Assembly (NCBI GenBank): GCA_014529385.2 | Contig: CM043968.1 | Span: 23,780,513 to 23,844,512, forward strand | Length of the DNA: 64,000 bases | DNA from: Adiantum capillus-veneris | Taxonomy: Eukaryota; Streptophyta; Polypodiopsida; Polypodiales; Pteridaceae | Direction: 5' to 3' | Part shown: positions 54,976-64,000 of the stretch, piece by piece | Layout: every line of letters starts with the position of its first letter | Numbering within the stretch: position 1 is the first letter of the stretch | Made by a program: the position numbers and the translations under genes | The notes under the pieces: generated by a model | The model's input: the letters and a program-made list of their open reading frames with translations, nothing else | Told to the model about the DNA's origin: nothing | The model's database searches: none

Positions 54976-55605
54976 TTTTTTTTTTGGGGGAAGTTTTTTT
55001 TTTTGAAAATTTTGACTTTTAGGTCTTGTAAGTTTAAAAAAAGGTACAAAAATACTTTTTTGATATGGATATATGTTGGGGGGGAGTTTTAAGTCAAAAA
55101 TAAGTAAAAATAACTTTTTTTTTTTAAGTCAAATTTTGGCTCTTAGTGATCCACGTTTTTGATGATGTGGCCACACCTCTTTACTCCCTTCACTTTCCAA
55201 AAGGTAGAGAGAGAAGGTGACCTCCTAGGTCCACATCCTACATGTGTCTAAAAAAAGGCTAGAAAAGCCTACTCAAAACTAGCTTCTTGAATGCCCTTGT
55301 CCCCTTAACCCTACACACCATTAGCCTTGATTCCTAAAAATTAGGATTCCTTACAAGGCCCATGCAAAGTCAATATTTCTCCTAATGTAAAGCAAACAGC
55401 ACACAAGGTACAAGATTTTCTCTTTGGGAAACAGCAACAGGAAACCTCGACCACAAAAACCCTTGAGTTAATTTCTCAAGATTCAACTCTTGTACAGCAT
55501 AATAGTTTGAATTGCATTGATCTTCGAAGCATGGTAGAGCCAACCAAGGCTATGCATAGACACGATTGTTCAATCTATGCACACAGTCGTCCCGGAGTAT
55601 GCTAT
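54976..55605. other. No gene recognised
   Basis: Runs of T, G and A at 54976-55120, then DNA without features up to the Gy4 ORF start. Confidence 0.55.
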
Positions 55606-55857
55606 CTAGGAGGGGTGGAACGTTGTGTTGTTTTTTTCGAGTTGTTCTTTAGACAAGTAGGTTGCCTTTGTTGTCTTCACTGAGCTTGGATCTAACCGGT
55701 ACGGTGGCAACTCCTGTAACTTATCTTTTTGGGACACCCTTTTCTTTGCCTTCTCAGCCGCTTGTATTGCTCCTGGTAAGTGAACACACTGAAAGAAAAT
55801 TCTACGAATTCTGCTCTGAAATACCCTAAGTTTGAATTGCTGGCAAATGATGTCCAT
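55606..55857 (-). pseudogene. Gy4 extra ORF, N-terminal fragment
   Basis: Reads AEKAKKRVSQKDKLQELPPY, RLDPSSVKTTKATYLSKEQL. Aligned with the Gy2 extra ORF (SPAKKKTMTIKDYLDEVEPF, VIPEGTLKPTNTWIQEDLLE), lysines, K-D-x-L-x-E, the P, the K-x-T and L-E-x-N positions agree without gaps. The true start may be downstream of CACTTACCAG, a splice-acceptor-like sequence near 55777. It ends where similarity to the extra ORF ends. Confidence 0.55.
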
Positions 55858-55937
55858 TTTGCTTCAAATCAATTTTGGAGCATGCATAGATGTATAGAGA
55901 TCAAAATCATGCAGTTCAGGTAAAATTTGCAACAAAA

Positions 55938-56536
55938 GTAAATAATCGCGATTATTTACAACTGGGGATTTTTTCTAACTTTTTGCATTTTTGACATCAT
56001 AGTCTTGAAACATATGGCATTTAGGTACTCTGAGTGAAGTGTGGACTCATTTGAGTGCACTGGGTGAAAATGGTGCTAGATTTAGGCTTTCAGACTTTGA
56101 AACAGTAGATATAAAGAGATTTTGAGTTTTTGAGATCTAAGCTTGCTCAAACTTGATTAGTGGGCTTGGGACATCATGTTCTTTGGTTCCAGAAGGTCAA
56201 AGTTACAAATTGCATCCATTTTGAAAAAAAAAAGCAAATAATCGGGATTATCAACTTTTTCATCAATTTGTACTTTTTTGTTGCAACTTGGTTCTAGGCA
56301 TGATGTAGAGTCTGTGTGTGAGATAGGAATGATTTGGATGAAAAATGTGACAGTTAACTCAAAATTTGTATTGAAAAGACTTTGGTGCGTTTTTTGGCAA
56401 AATCAGAGTTTTTTTTTTATCAACTTGGCTCACACTTGACATGTGGCATGTAATAGATGTGTACAAGTGATAGGTGAAGTGAAAAGATGAAATTCAAGCC
56501 AAACAAGCATAAAAGTAAATAATCGCGATTATTTAC
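55938..56536. repeat. Gy4 palindrome array, different palindrome
   Basis: A perfect 22-base palindrome (GTAAATAATCG followed by its reverse complement) at 55938-55959 and 56515-56536, with a degenerate copy at 56234-56255, giving spacings of 296 and 281. Half a palindrome is at 56956-56965. The centre is TCGCGA; Gy2 has ACGCGT. CACTTGACATGTGGCATGTA near the third copy resembles the Gy2 flank ATACTTGACATGCAGG. Confidence 0.85.
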
Positions 56537-57416
56537 AACAGTCATGTTTTTGCACGAATTAACAATTTGATAACCTAAACATCTTTAATACATCTAAAAC
56601 AAGTCCTAAATGAATTTGGTAAAGTTCGGTCGTGTTGGCATCACTTCGTGCTCTTGTCAACTCTGAAACCACCGATTTTCTTGACTACTTGGCATGTAGA
56701 GTTGGTTAGCCACTTTTGAAGCTATGGACTTGTCCGCTACATAGTCCGGATGCTACTCATCTAGTTTGGGCCCATTCGGAGTCAGTTTGACTTCATATGT
56801 CAAATTTGACACTTTGTAGCTTTCGAGTTGTTTTCTATTGTTTGAGAGCTTGCCTTGACTGTTTTCATGAAACCATCTAGATACATTGTGTATAGACCCA
56901 GTCTATAAGCTGTCCGTGGAGTGAGAATCCAATTCTGGCATATGGTACAAACCTAGATTATTTACTTAAAACCCCCTCGACCCCTACCAAATTGTCATCT
57001 GGTGATATGAAAGTGTTCTACTATATAGGGGCATGTTACAATTCAAGTCTTTTCCAATTCGATTGAGCTGACAGGTCGCTATGGTCAATTTTGTGTCGTA
57101 GGACTTCGTGCACAACTAGGTTTCTAGGGCTTTTTCTTGAGCGTAGACTTACTACCCGGCCATATAAAATTGTTCATTGATAAGTTTAGAACTTACCCCT
57201 GATGTCTTGTGTAAGACGGTGTTGTAAATGGATGACTGTAGACTCCGGAAATCGCGTGTGAAGAAGGCACAAAGCTCTCTCCTCCAAGAGTGACTAGTGG
57301 AAATGAGGTGATTTTGGACTACCTTGGATATCTATACTCGGACTTCCCAAACTATTTTTCCCCAGATTTCCCTATTAGTCCTGCTAGGCCGTGAAATCTA
57401 TGTTAGACTCAAAAAT

Positions 57417-57970
57417 TTCTTCAATCAGATTCCGTTAACTCATTCTGCAAGATTTTGCAAAAGTAGGCCTTAGCGGCTTAATTTAGGTTTCCCGCTTCCA
57501 TCTGTCGATTTGATTGAAAATTTTTGTGCATGTCCGCCTTGTTCTTCTGATCCTCAACGTATCTTCAGTTTCTCCATCTGAGCTCATTTGCTATTTATTA
57601 TTAATTTCTGACATGGATAAACTTGGGTAATCCATGGATAAACTCGGGTAATCCATGGATATATTAATTCCCATGGATAAACTTGGGTAATCCAAAGGTA
57701 AAATCCATGGATATATTAATTTCTTCAATCGGATTCCGTTAACTCATTCTGCAAGATTTTGCAAAAGTAGGCCTTAGCGGCCTAATTTAGGTTTCCCGCT
57801 TCCATCTGTCGATTCGATTGAAAATTTTTGTGCCTGTCCGCCTTGTTCTTCTGATCCTCAACGTATCTTCAGTTTCTCCATCTGAGCTCATTTGCTATTT
57901 ATTATTAATTTCTGACATGGATAACCTTGGGTAATCCATGGATAACCTTGGGTAATCCATGGATATATTA
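57417..57970. repeat. Tandem duplication (304 bp) with nested 21-bp repeat
   Basis: TTCTTCAATCAGATTCCGTT at 57417 recurs at 57721 and the copies agree to the end of the unit. Each unit ends in several copies of CATGGATAAACTTGGGTAATC and a following CCATGGATATATTAATT. Confidence 0.92.
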
Positions 57971-57984
57971 ATTCCCATGGATAT

Positions 57985-58502
57985 AATCCAACATCTCTCT
58001 TCATTTCCAAAAGATTAAGGAGGCTATATCCATCTCTCAACAAAGACAAAAGGTTGTTGCTGATAAGCACAGAAGGGCCTTAGCATTCGAAGAAAATGAT
58101 CGGGTCTTACTCAAGTTTCCCAAGGCTCAATTGAGGCAAACGACGAGCAAAAATCGTACCGGCCATCAAAAGTATTATGCTAAACTAGCAAAAAGATACT
58201 ATGGTTCTTTTCAAATCTTGAAGCCAATCAATGACATGGCTTATCAACTCAAGTTGCCCAATCATTGGCTCATACACAATGCTTTTCATGTGAGCCTACT
58301 TAAGCCCTACAAAGGAGAGTCACCAAGAGAACCAATTATTGAAGACCCTCTAGAAATCGAAGACCAAGAAGAGGTGATACAACCCGAAGCTATCCTTCGG
58401 CATGAAGACAAGGTGCTACGGCATGGTAAGATTATCCGAAGATATCATATTAAGTTCAAAAATTATCCTTTTGAAGATGCTAGATGGATGCAAGGAATAT
58501 AG
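57985..58502 (+). pseudogene. Gy5: chromovirus integrase tail with chromodomain
   Basis: Reads [40 protein letters not shown], then [20 protein letters not shown] and [20 protein letters not shown], the C-terminal domain of a Ty3/gypsy integrase, followed by [20 protein letters not shown] and [14 protein letters not shown], a chromodomain of the chromovirus type. Such domains bind chromatin marks and steer insertion. Only this end is present. It is in one open frame from at least 58010 to the TAG at 58500. Confidence 0.9.
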
Positions 58503-58700
58503 CTTAAGGAAGGTGCTACGGCATGGTAAGATTATCCAAAGATATCTTATTAAGTTCAAAAATTATCCTTTTGAAGATGCTAGATGGATGCAAGGAATAT
58601 AGCTTAAGGATAGTATGAACCTTGTCAATTCTTACAAAAATTATCCTTTTGAAGATGCTAGATGGATGCAAGGAATATAGCTTAAGGATAGTATGAACCT
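58410..58700. repeat. Tandem copies of the chromodomain end
   Basis: The 100 bases starting AAGGTGCTACGGCATGGTAA at 58410 are repeated at 58510, and the last part (AAAAATTATCCTTTTGAAGA to ATAGCTTAAGGATAGTATGA) a third time from about 58635. Each copy carries its own stop. Confidence 0.93.
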
Positions 58701-61356
58701 TGTCAATGCTTACAATGCTACTTTAGAAAAAGCAAATGTACATGTTTCTTTTAAATGAACAATTTTTTTATCTTATAAGACTAATTCTCTTTATATTTTG
58801 CACAAATTTAGTAGTATGCATGCTTAAAATCATGTTTGTGATGATGACGTCTCTCAAACATCAAGTAGACTTTGTCACTCTACTTTGGAAAGATGGAATG
58901 GACTCAATAGCAGACATGCTTGCGGCAGCTAAGTCTCCCAAGCCCCAAATAGATTAGTCATCCATTTTGGAATGATGTCATAGGGTAAAACAAGATCCTC
59001 TACCCGCTAAGAATCATCGACTAATGACTAAGGCTTTATATCTTCTACCTCATAGTCAAGCGCGACTTTATCATAGTCGAGGACGACTATGATTTAATGT
59101 CATAAAATCTAATATCTAACCAACCCAAATGATTTTCTCATATTAAACTTATCATTTAATGTGGGAGGATAAACGGGGACAAGGGTTATAATATAGACAT
59201 GTGCTTATGGATCTATCTCAACACGGGGCCAAGGTTAAAGGGGTCCAAATGAGAGATGGTATGTCAAAGAGAATTGCTTGCATAATGGAGCTTGGAAGAC
59301 CTTAGGGGTAGCTTCATTAAAGACCTCCAATGGTTAGTGTAAAGTCCTTAGACCTTAGGTTAAAGCTAGGCCTATGCTTGAGGTGCTTGATGATTAAAAT
59401 GCATGTGATGCTTGATAACTAAGGTGCATGCTTAAGCTAGGCATGATCTTGAAAAGTCAAATCAATCCCTACAAGGAGGGGGAGATCCCTTGAAGCTAGG
59501 GGCACGAGTGAGAGAGAGCCCATACTCTTGCTAAGCTGGTGGTTGTTGACTAAGGTGCTTGAGAAGCTTCCCATTCTTGTGGGGGTAAGGTGCTTGAGGA
59601 GCTTGAGCCGAAAAAGTGCCCTACAAAGGAGGGGGCAAGACCCAAATCTAGGGGAATGATTTGACCAACTCCCCACTCACTCAAAGGACACGAATTCCTC
59701 AAGGGGAACAAGGACACCTGTCAAGCTCTCCCTATGCTTAGCCACATGGGGTGCCTGAATCCTATTGGCTAGGCTAAAGAGGGACACAATGAGCATTTAG
59801 TTATTTAATTGTCTAAAGCATTTTCCGAGCCGTCTCTCTCAAAGGGGAAAGGAGGACATTTGTCCAAATGCTACCATGGTTGCTTGATATGCACTATGCA
59901 TGTGATTGGCTAGGATTGTAGGGGTCCAATCAAATGCAGGCTTTAGCTACAATGAGGGGTCGACCAAAGCAGGCTGGGAGTGTGCTTGGGGGGTATAGTC
60001 TCTCTCACACACTCTCACATGCTCATTCTCACTTGGGAAAAGTGAAAGAGCTTCATCTCCTTCTCCAAGATTGTTGAGAAGTTGAGAGCCTACACCAACA
60101 CTCTTGGTTATGGAATGCAAATCCAACCAAGATCCATGCTTCAATGCTTATTCTTCATCTTCATTACAATGCTACTATGCTATGCTTAGCAATAAGAGTG
60201 ATGATAAGTGAGGAACTATTTCTTTCTCCTATGAATGCTTCTTCTTCCTCTTCCTTATCCTCATTCCCCGCTAGCTCTCTCCACCTTCAAAGGTGGAGAG
60301 AGCTTCAAACACCTTCAAAGGTGTTTGAGGCCTTGGGATTGAGGCCGGGGATGGTTAATGCTTTTACAAAGTTTATGTTATGCTCGTAATGCATGGAGAT
60401 TCCCATCTTCATTGCATCACCTAGGTCACAAGGAACACAAAGATTGTATTGTACCAAGTCTCTCTTGATGGGAGAATCTATAATACAAAATCCTATTGGA
60501 GGGGGGACCGGCTCCACATAAATCCGGTCCTCAACTATTGTCATGTTCTCTAACTCTCTCTCCTGCAAAAGTATTGCTCATGCCAAGTTAATTAAGTATA
60601 ATGGTTATGTTGCTACCACTAATTAAGTCCGCCCTCTATGTTCTTAAAGTAGTCTCATGGAAATGCTCACTCTAATTCTCTTAATTCCGCTATTCTCAAA
60701 GTTCATAGGCCATTTCCATTACAAGGGCACAACGAGAAACCCTAGGCCTCAGTCTTCCTAAAGGTCCACCTTCTCCAATTCGTCCTCAACAACATAGTCC
60801 ATGACATCTGACACGCCATCCCCTAGTGCCAGCCGACCGACCTCTATGCTATATGAGATTGATGGGGCCTTCTTGGAAGCAATAGTTGACTTGCAGCAGA
60901 TCAAAGCCCCAGAGCCACTTTTGCCCAAAAGTGTGAAGCCTACAGCAGACACCATCTTGATGAACACCTTTCAACAAGTCTCCCTTTATGACATGCTAAA
61001 GCTGGATGCAAATCTTTGAAGTGACACTCTCTCATTCAATCTCTATACCACAGTGCAAGGTCCTATGGCGGGCACGTACGGTGCCATCTTAGGCAGATCC
61101 ATCTAGAGACCCAATAAAGGGAGTGAAATGCAGTGTTTCTGATACCCATCCCGCTCTGATGGACCGTATACAGGACCGTATACAGAGCACACGATCCAAT
61201 CTGCTGAAGATTAGATTAATCCCTTGTGAAGGAACAGAAGAGTCAAGCATTGATGAATTTGCAAGAGGTCACCTACACTACGTGACAGATGTCCCCTTCA
61301 GCTTTCTCCACATCGTTTACATCCTTTTGTGCATCTCTTTCTTAGCTTCATTGATA
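58701..61356. other. Downstream of Gy5: no supported gene
   Basis: 59160 (TGTGGGAGGATAAACGGGGA) could begin an LTR or be a purine tract of Gy5, but no second copy exists to prove it. 60801-61019 is open for 72 codons (AIVDLQQIKAPEPLLPKSVK) without a family I know. The rest has only short frames. Confidence 0.45.
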
Positions 61357-61670
61357 ACCAGTGCCCCTACCCACCCCTCTCCTCTCGCCCCTCACCACCC
61401 TCCCTCACCCACTCGCCCCTACCTACTACCTTCTTGCCCCTTACCAACCCTCTCGCCCCTACCCTCCCCTCCCTCGCCCCTACTTGCCCTACGCTCGCCC
61501 CTACCCTTCCCTCACCTGCCCCTAACTGCCCTACGCTCGCCCCTACCCTTCCCTCACTCACCCCTACCCACCCCTCTCTCTCCCTTGCCTCTACCTACCC
61601 CACCTCGCCCCTACCCTCCCCCTCATCCCTCACCAACACTCCCCCACCCCCTAAGCCCTTACACCCTCCA
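61357..61670. repeat. Pyrimidine-rich minisatellite tract
   Basis: Variants of CTCGCCCCTACC and CCCTTCCCTCAC repeated over about 310 bases, almost purine-free on the plus strand. Long frames here (P-rich on plus, G/R-rich on minus) are composition artefacts. Confidence 0.93.
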
Positions 61671-62822
61671 ATCATCCCTACACAGACAACTTGAAAATCT
61701 CCCGATTTTTTTGTCAAAAAATTGAAGCTTTTGCAGCAAGTTGGAGGGTGGCCTCTCAAAAAACGGGCTAAATTTTGTGCCTTCCTCCCCTTTTGCTTTC
61801 GGTCAGACGAGCTGCAGTCGATTACATTCTTCCCCCTTGTTCCAACACTCTCTACTAGTTTCAGTGGTCTCTGCTAGTTTCTGTCTTTTATCTAGTTCAG
61901 TGATCGCTCTCACCGGGACGGTGAGCGATCTTGTGACGTGCAACCTGTAGCAAGTCTACAGTGTCACTGGCACACGACAAGCAGTTAGTTGCATTCGGGC
62001 TAGGTTCACACTGGACGGACTCTTGCCTAGGCAATGACATGTGACAAGTGATATGGATGGTGGTCAAGTGCACACCGTGGTCAGGTCACCACCACTACAC
62101 TTCGGAGATAGACTTTGCTGGATTGGATATTTATGAGCCGTTGGTGGCTCTTTAGGGGGTACATATGCGTAGTTGTTTTGGTCGTTATCATCATCTACTT
62201 TGTGTGATCAGTAGTCGAGAGTCTATCGTCTTGAGTTATACACAGCACGTCTACACCATCCCTACACAATTGAGCCTCGACACCCCATTGTACCTATGAG
62301 CTCTTGGCTGGAGCTAAGTGTGCTCCCATTCTAGAGTCTGTACTGGTTTCTTTGAGTTAGTTGAGTCCCATATGTTCTGGCTCTACTGTTGAGACGATGT
62401 GTTTGTTTGCTCTGTCATCCATTGTTTTCTATGTTTTCATTTTGTTGGAGTGAGATGTCACGCACATTGCATTGGGGACCCACTATAGAGAGCACGACAC
62501 ATTATCTCCACTACAAGGAATGTGCAAGCCCTTGATGCTTCCATTTGTTACAAAATAAACATGTAGATCCCCCGCGCCCCAGCAAAACAAACCAAAGGTT
62601 GATGCATGTTCAACTTTCTAAATGTCTTACAACTTTTTATGAAGTGGTACACAGGCTACTTGTGAAAGGAGCATAACTACTTTAAAAGAATGGGCTTATT
62701 TTAAATTCTATAGGCTCTTCTACTAGCCTATTTGGCTCCTCCTTTTCATAGAGGGAATCTCCACAGCTTCTATCACACATTTTCGATACATCCCACTTTG
62801 GAATGCTCTCATCAAAATTTTA
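61671..62822. other. No gene recognised
   Basis: Mixed-composition DNA with short frames only, none with known motifs. Confidence 0.6.
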
Positions 62823-62825
62823 AAA

Positions 62826-62884
62826 GCGGGATTCGAACTTGTGCACCTCTAATGTAGGCAGTGAGCTAACTAGTTCTATCCCAT
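62826..62884 (-). repeat. tRNA-like segment (possible SINE head)
   Basis: On the minus strand: GGGATAGAACTAGTTAGCTC (A-box-like TTAGCTCACTG) and, about 35 bases later, AAGTTCGAATCCC, a perfect B box. The arms do not form a full cloverleaf, so a functional tRNA gene is unlikely. Confidence 0.45.
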
Positions 62885-63121
62885 AAAAAAGAATTTTCAT
62901 ACTTACATTACCTATGATGTAGAGAAGCATATTTTGTGGCCTCAACTTCGCATACTAAGCTTAAGCAATGAAACCTTGCAAAGTGTAATTGGCATTCTAA
63001 AATTCATATTCACCATGGTTAGGCATCTAAGTAAGAAGAAGCAAGATTAGAAGTTTGTGGAGAGTTTGCCATAAATACTTAACCCACACTATGATTTTGT
63101 AATCATGTCAAAAAAGGGGGG

Positions 63122-63161
<40 letters not shown>

Positions 63162-64000
63162 TTTGCACGTGACTATGCATAAGATTGGAAGGCTTCCTAG
63201 AGGCTAAGACTTGAGATTTGTCAATATGCTATGCACTGAAAAGTTGGTGAGAATTTGTGAATTTTAAGGTAAAGAGACATTTGATATGACATCTTGGCAT
63301 CACACTTTTAAGCTTTAAAAAGATGCATTAAAGACAAAAGGTTTCCTAGAACCCCCAACACCACCCCCAAAAAAAAATAAAAAAATAAAAAAAATAAAAT
63401 CCACACTTATCGTTTCCTCCTATCAGATCCACCAAAGGCTCTCTTTTTCTTTTTTCTTTCTTTTGCCATTGAGCGCGATGAAGCTAGTAGGGAGAAACTT
63501 TACACATAATCATCTATTTACAACTGTACATTGCTGTACATTACACCCTTGAGGGGCGACCGAGGGAACCACCTCCCCAATAGGCCCTCTTTTTCCTCCT
63601 ACATCATTAGAAAGCCACATTTAAATAAGCCATCCTTGCATGCTTATAGCTTTCTCCTTGTCCTCTTCTAAACCCTCACCTATCGACCCTTCGAGTAGTG
63701 CTCTCTCTCTCTCTCTCATTCTCATATCACCATCCATTTCCTCTCAACACTATCTCATCCACCTCATAGGCAGGTTTTTGACCTTTTGCTATGTAATGAA
63801 GCTCTACTCAAATGCATTATGCTTCTCTGTTTCCTTCTAGCACCCCTATATCCGATCATGCATAGCAATTGCTGGTTCTACCGTAACCCAATGCCCCTGG
63901 CCCGTGTAAACTAAAGCCACAAATGGTACAGTTCTAGGATGCTAGGAGATGGGGATGGTTCCTATGGCTAAACACAGTAGCAAGCACATAAGGCACCATA
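62885..64000. other. No gene recognised; short simple repeats
   Basis: A G8(AG)n run at 63117-63158 and A-rich AAATAAAAAAAT at 63368-63400. No gene up to the window end. Confidence 0.65.

Larger units (their letters stand above)
55606..57650 (-). mobile_element. Gy4: relative of the Gy2 spacer and extra ORF
   Basis: On the minus strand: sequence resembling the Gy2 spacer at 11950-12200 (AAGCTCTCTCCTCCAAGAGT and CTCAAAAATTTCTT), then three units of a palindrome array, then the start of an ORF resembling the Gy2 extra ORF, cut at about 55610. Order and spacing are those of Gy2 12.2-9.9 kb. Nothing of gag-pol is seen beside it. Confidence 0.65.

Noticed and set aside
54589-55092. Long open frames of 120-137 codons on both strands.
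   Set aside because: The region is a purine tract. The frames are serine/proline/leucine-rich on one strand and arginine/glutamate/glycine-rich on the other, a composition effect.
61123-61725. 200-codon proline-rich frame.
   Set aside because: It runs through a pyrimidine-rich minisatellite; the alternative frames are equally open and equally repetitive.

Overview
The window reads as nuclear DNA of a land plant with a large, repeat-rich genome. It is almost entirely nested and broken LTR retrotransposons of the plant Ty3/gypsy and Ty1/copia types, with tRNA-Met and tRNA-Asp type primer-binding sites, a chromodomain integrase tail, many microsatellites, and no recognisable intact host gene. 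The species cannot be told from the sequence. The element types would suit a fern, lycophyte or gymnosperm, but that is a guess.

Layout: 1-157 is an LTR fragment inserted in the RT of Gy1, a Ty3/gypsy remnant (158-2898, minus). 4180-6612 is Co1, a copia remnant (plus) cut off inside integrase. 6612-25347 (minus) is Gy2, a giant Ty3/gypsy-type element. In its own direction it has an LTR with a tRNA-Asp-like PBS, a long leader with palindromes, gag, protease, RT, RNase H, two consecutive HHCC modules, a DD35E integrase, a second retropepsin-like domain with W-[IM]-P-K repeats, a palindrome array, and a very long coiled-coil extra ORF that is cut off. 25348-28486 holds a copia fragment (Co2) between Gy2's LTR and an inverted second LTR copy. 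28487-33700 is mostly noncoding, with a copia RNase H fragment (Co3) and a decayed sequence (31467-32645) whose C-terminal half is a centromeric-type histone H3 fold.

33960-39475 is Co4, a complete copia insertion with both LTRs and a GATTA target duplication. It splits an unknown reading frame. 40573-41254 is a tandem duplication with a TATA box in each unit. 41449-49814 (plus) is Gy3, a diverged relative of Gy2 with the same unusual order (duplicated HHCC, second protease) but a deleted integrase core and a 647-bp insertion in its first protease. 52796-53031 is a foldback element with a perfect 151-nt core. 55606-57650 (minus) is Gy4, a relative of the Gy2 spacer and extra ORF carrying a palindrome of different sequence. 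57985-58700 is a chromovirus integrase tail (Gy5). The remainder to 64000 is low-complexity tracts and unrecognised DNA.

The strongest signals are four: the CENH3-like pseudogene; the Gy2/Gy3 lineage with two proteases and two HHCC modules; the approximately 285-bp repeat arrays, each centred on a perfect palindrome with CGCG at its middle, whose palindrome sequence differs between relatives; and the perfect hairpin at 52.9 kb. No family search could be run, so names rest on motifs read by eye.
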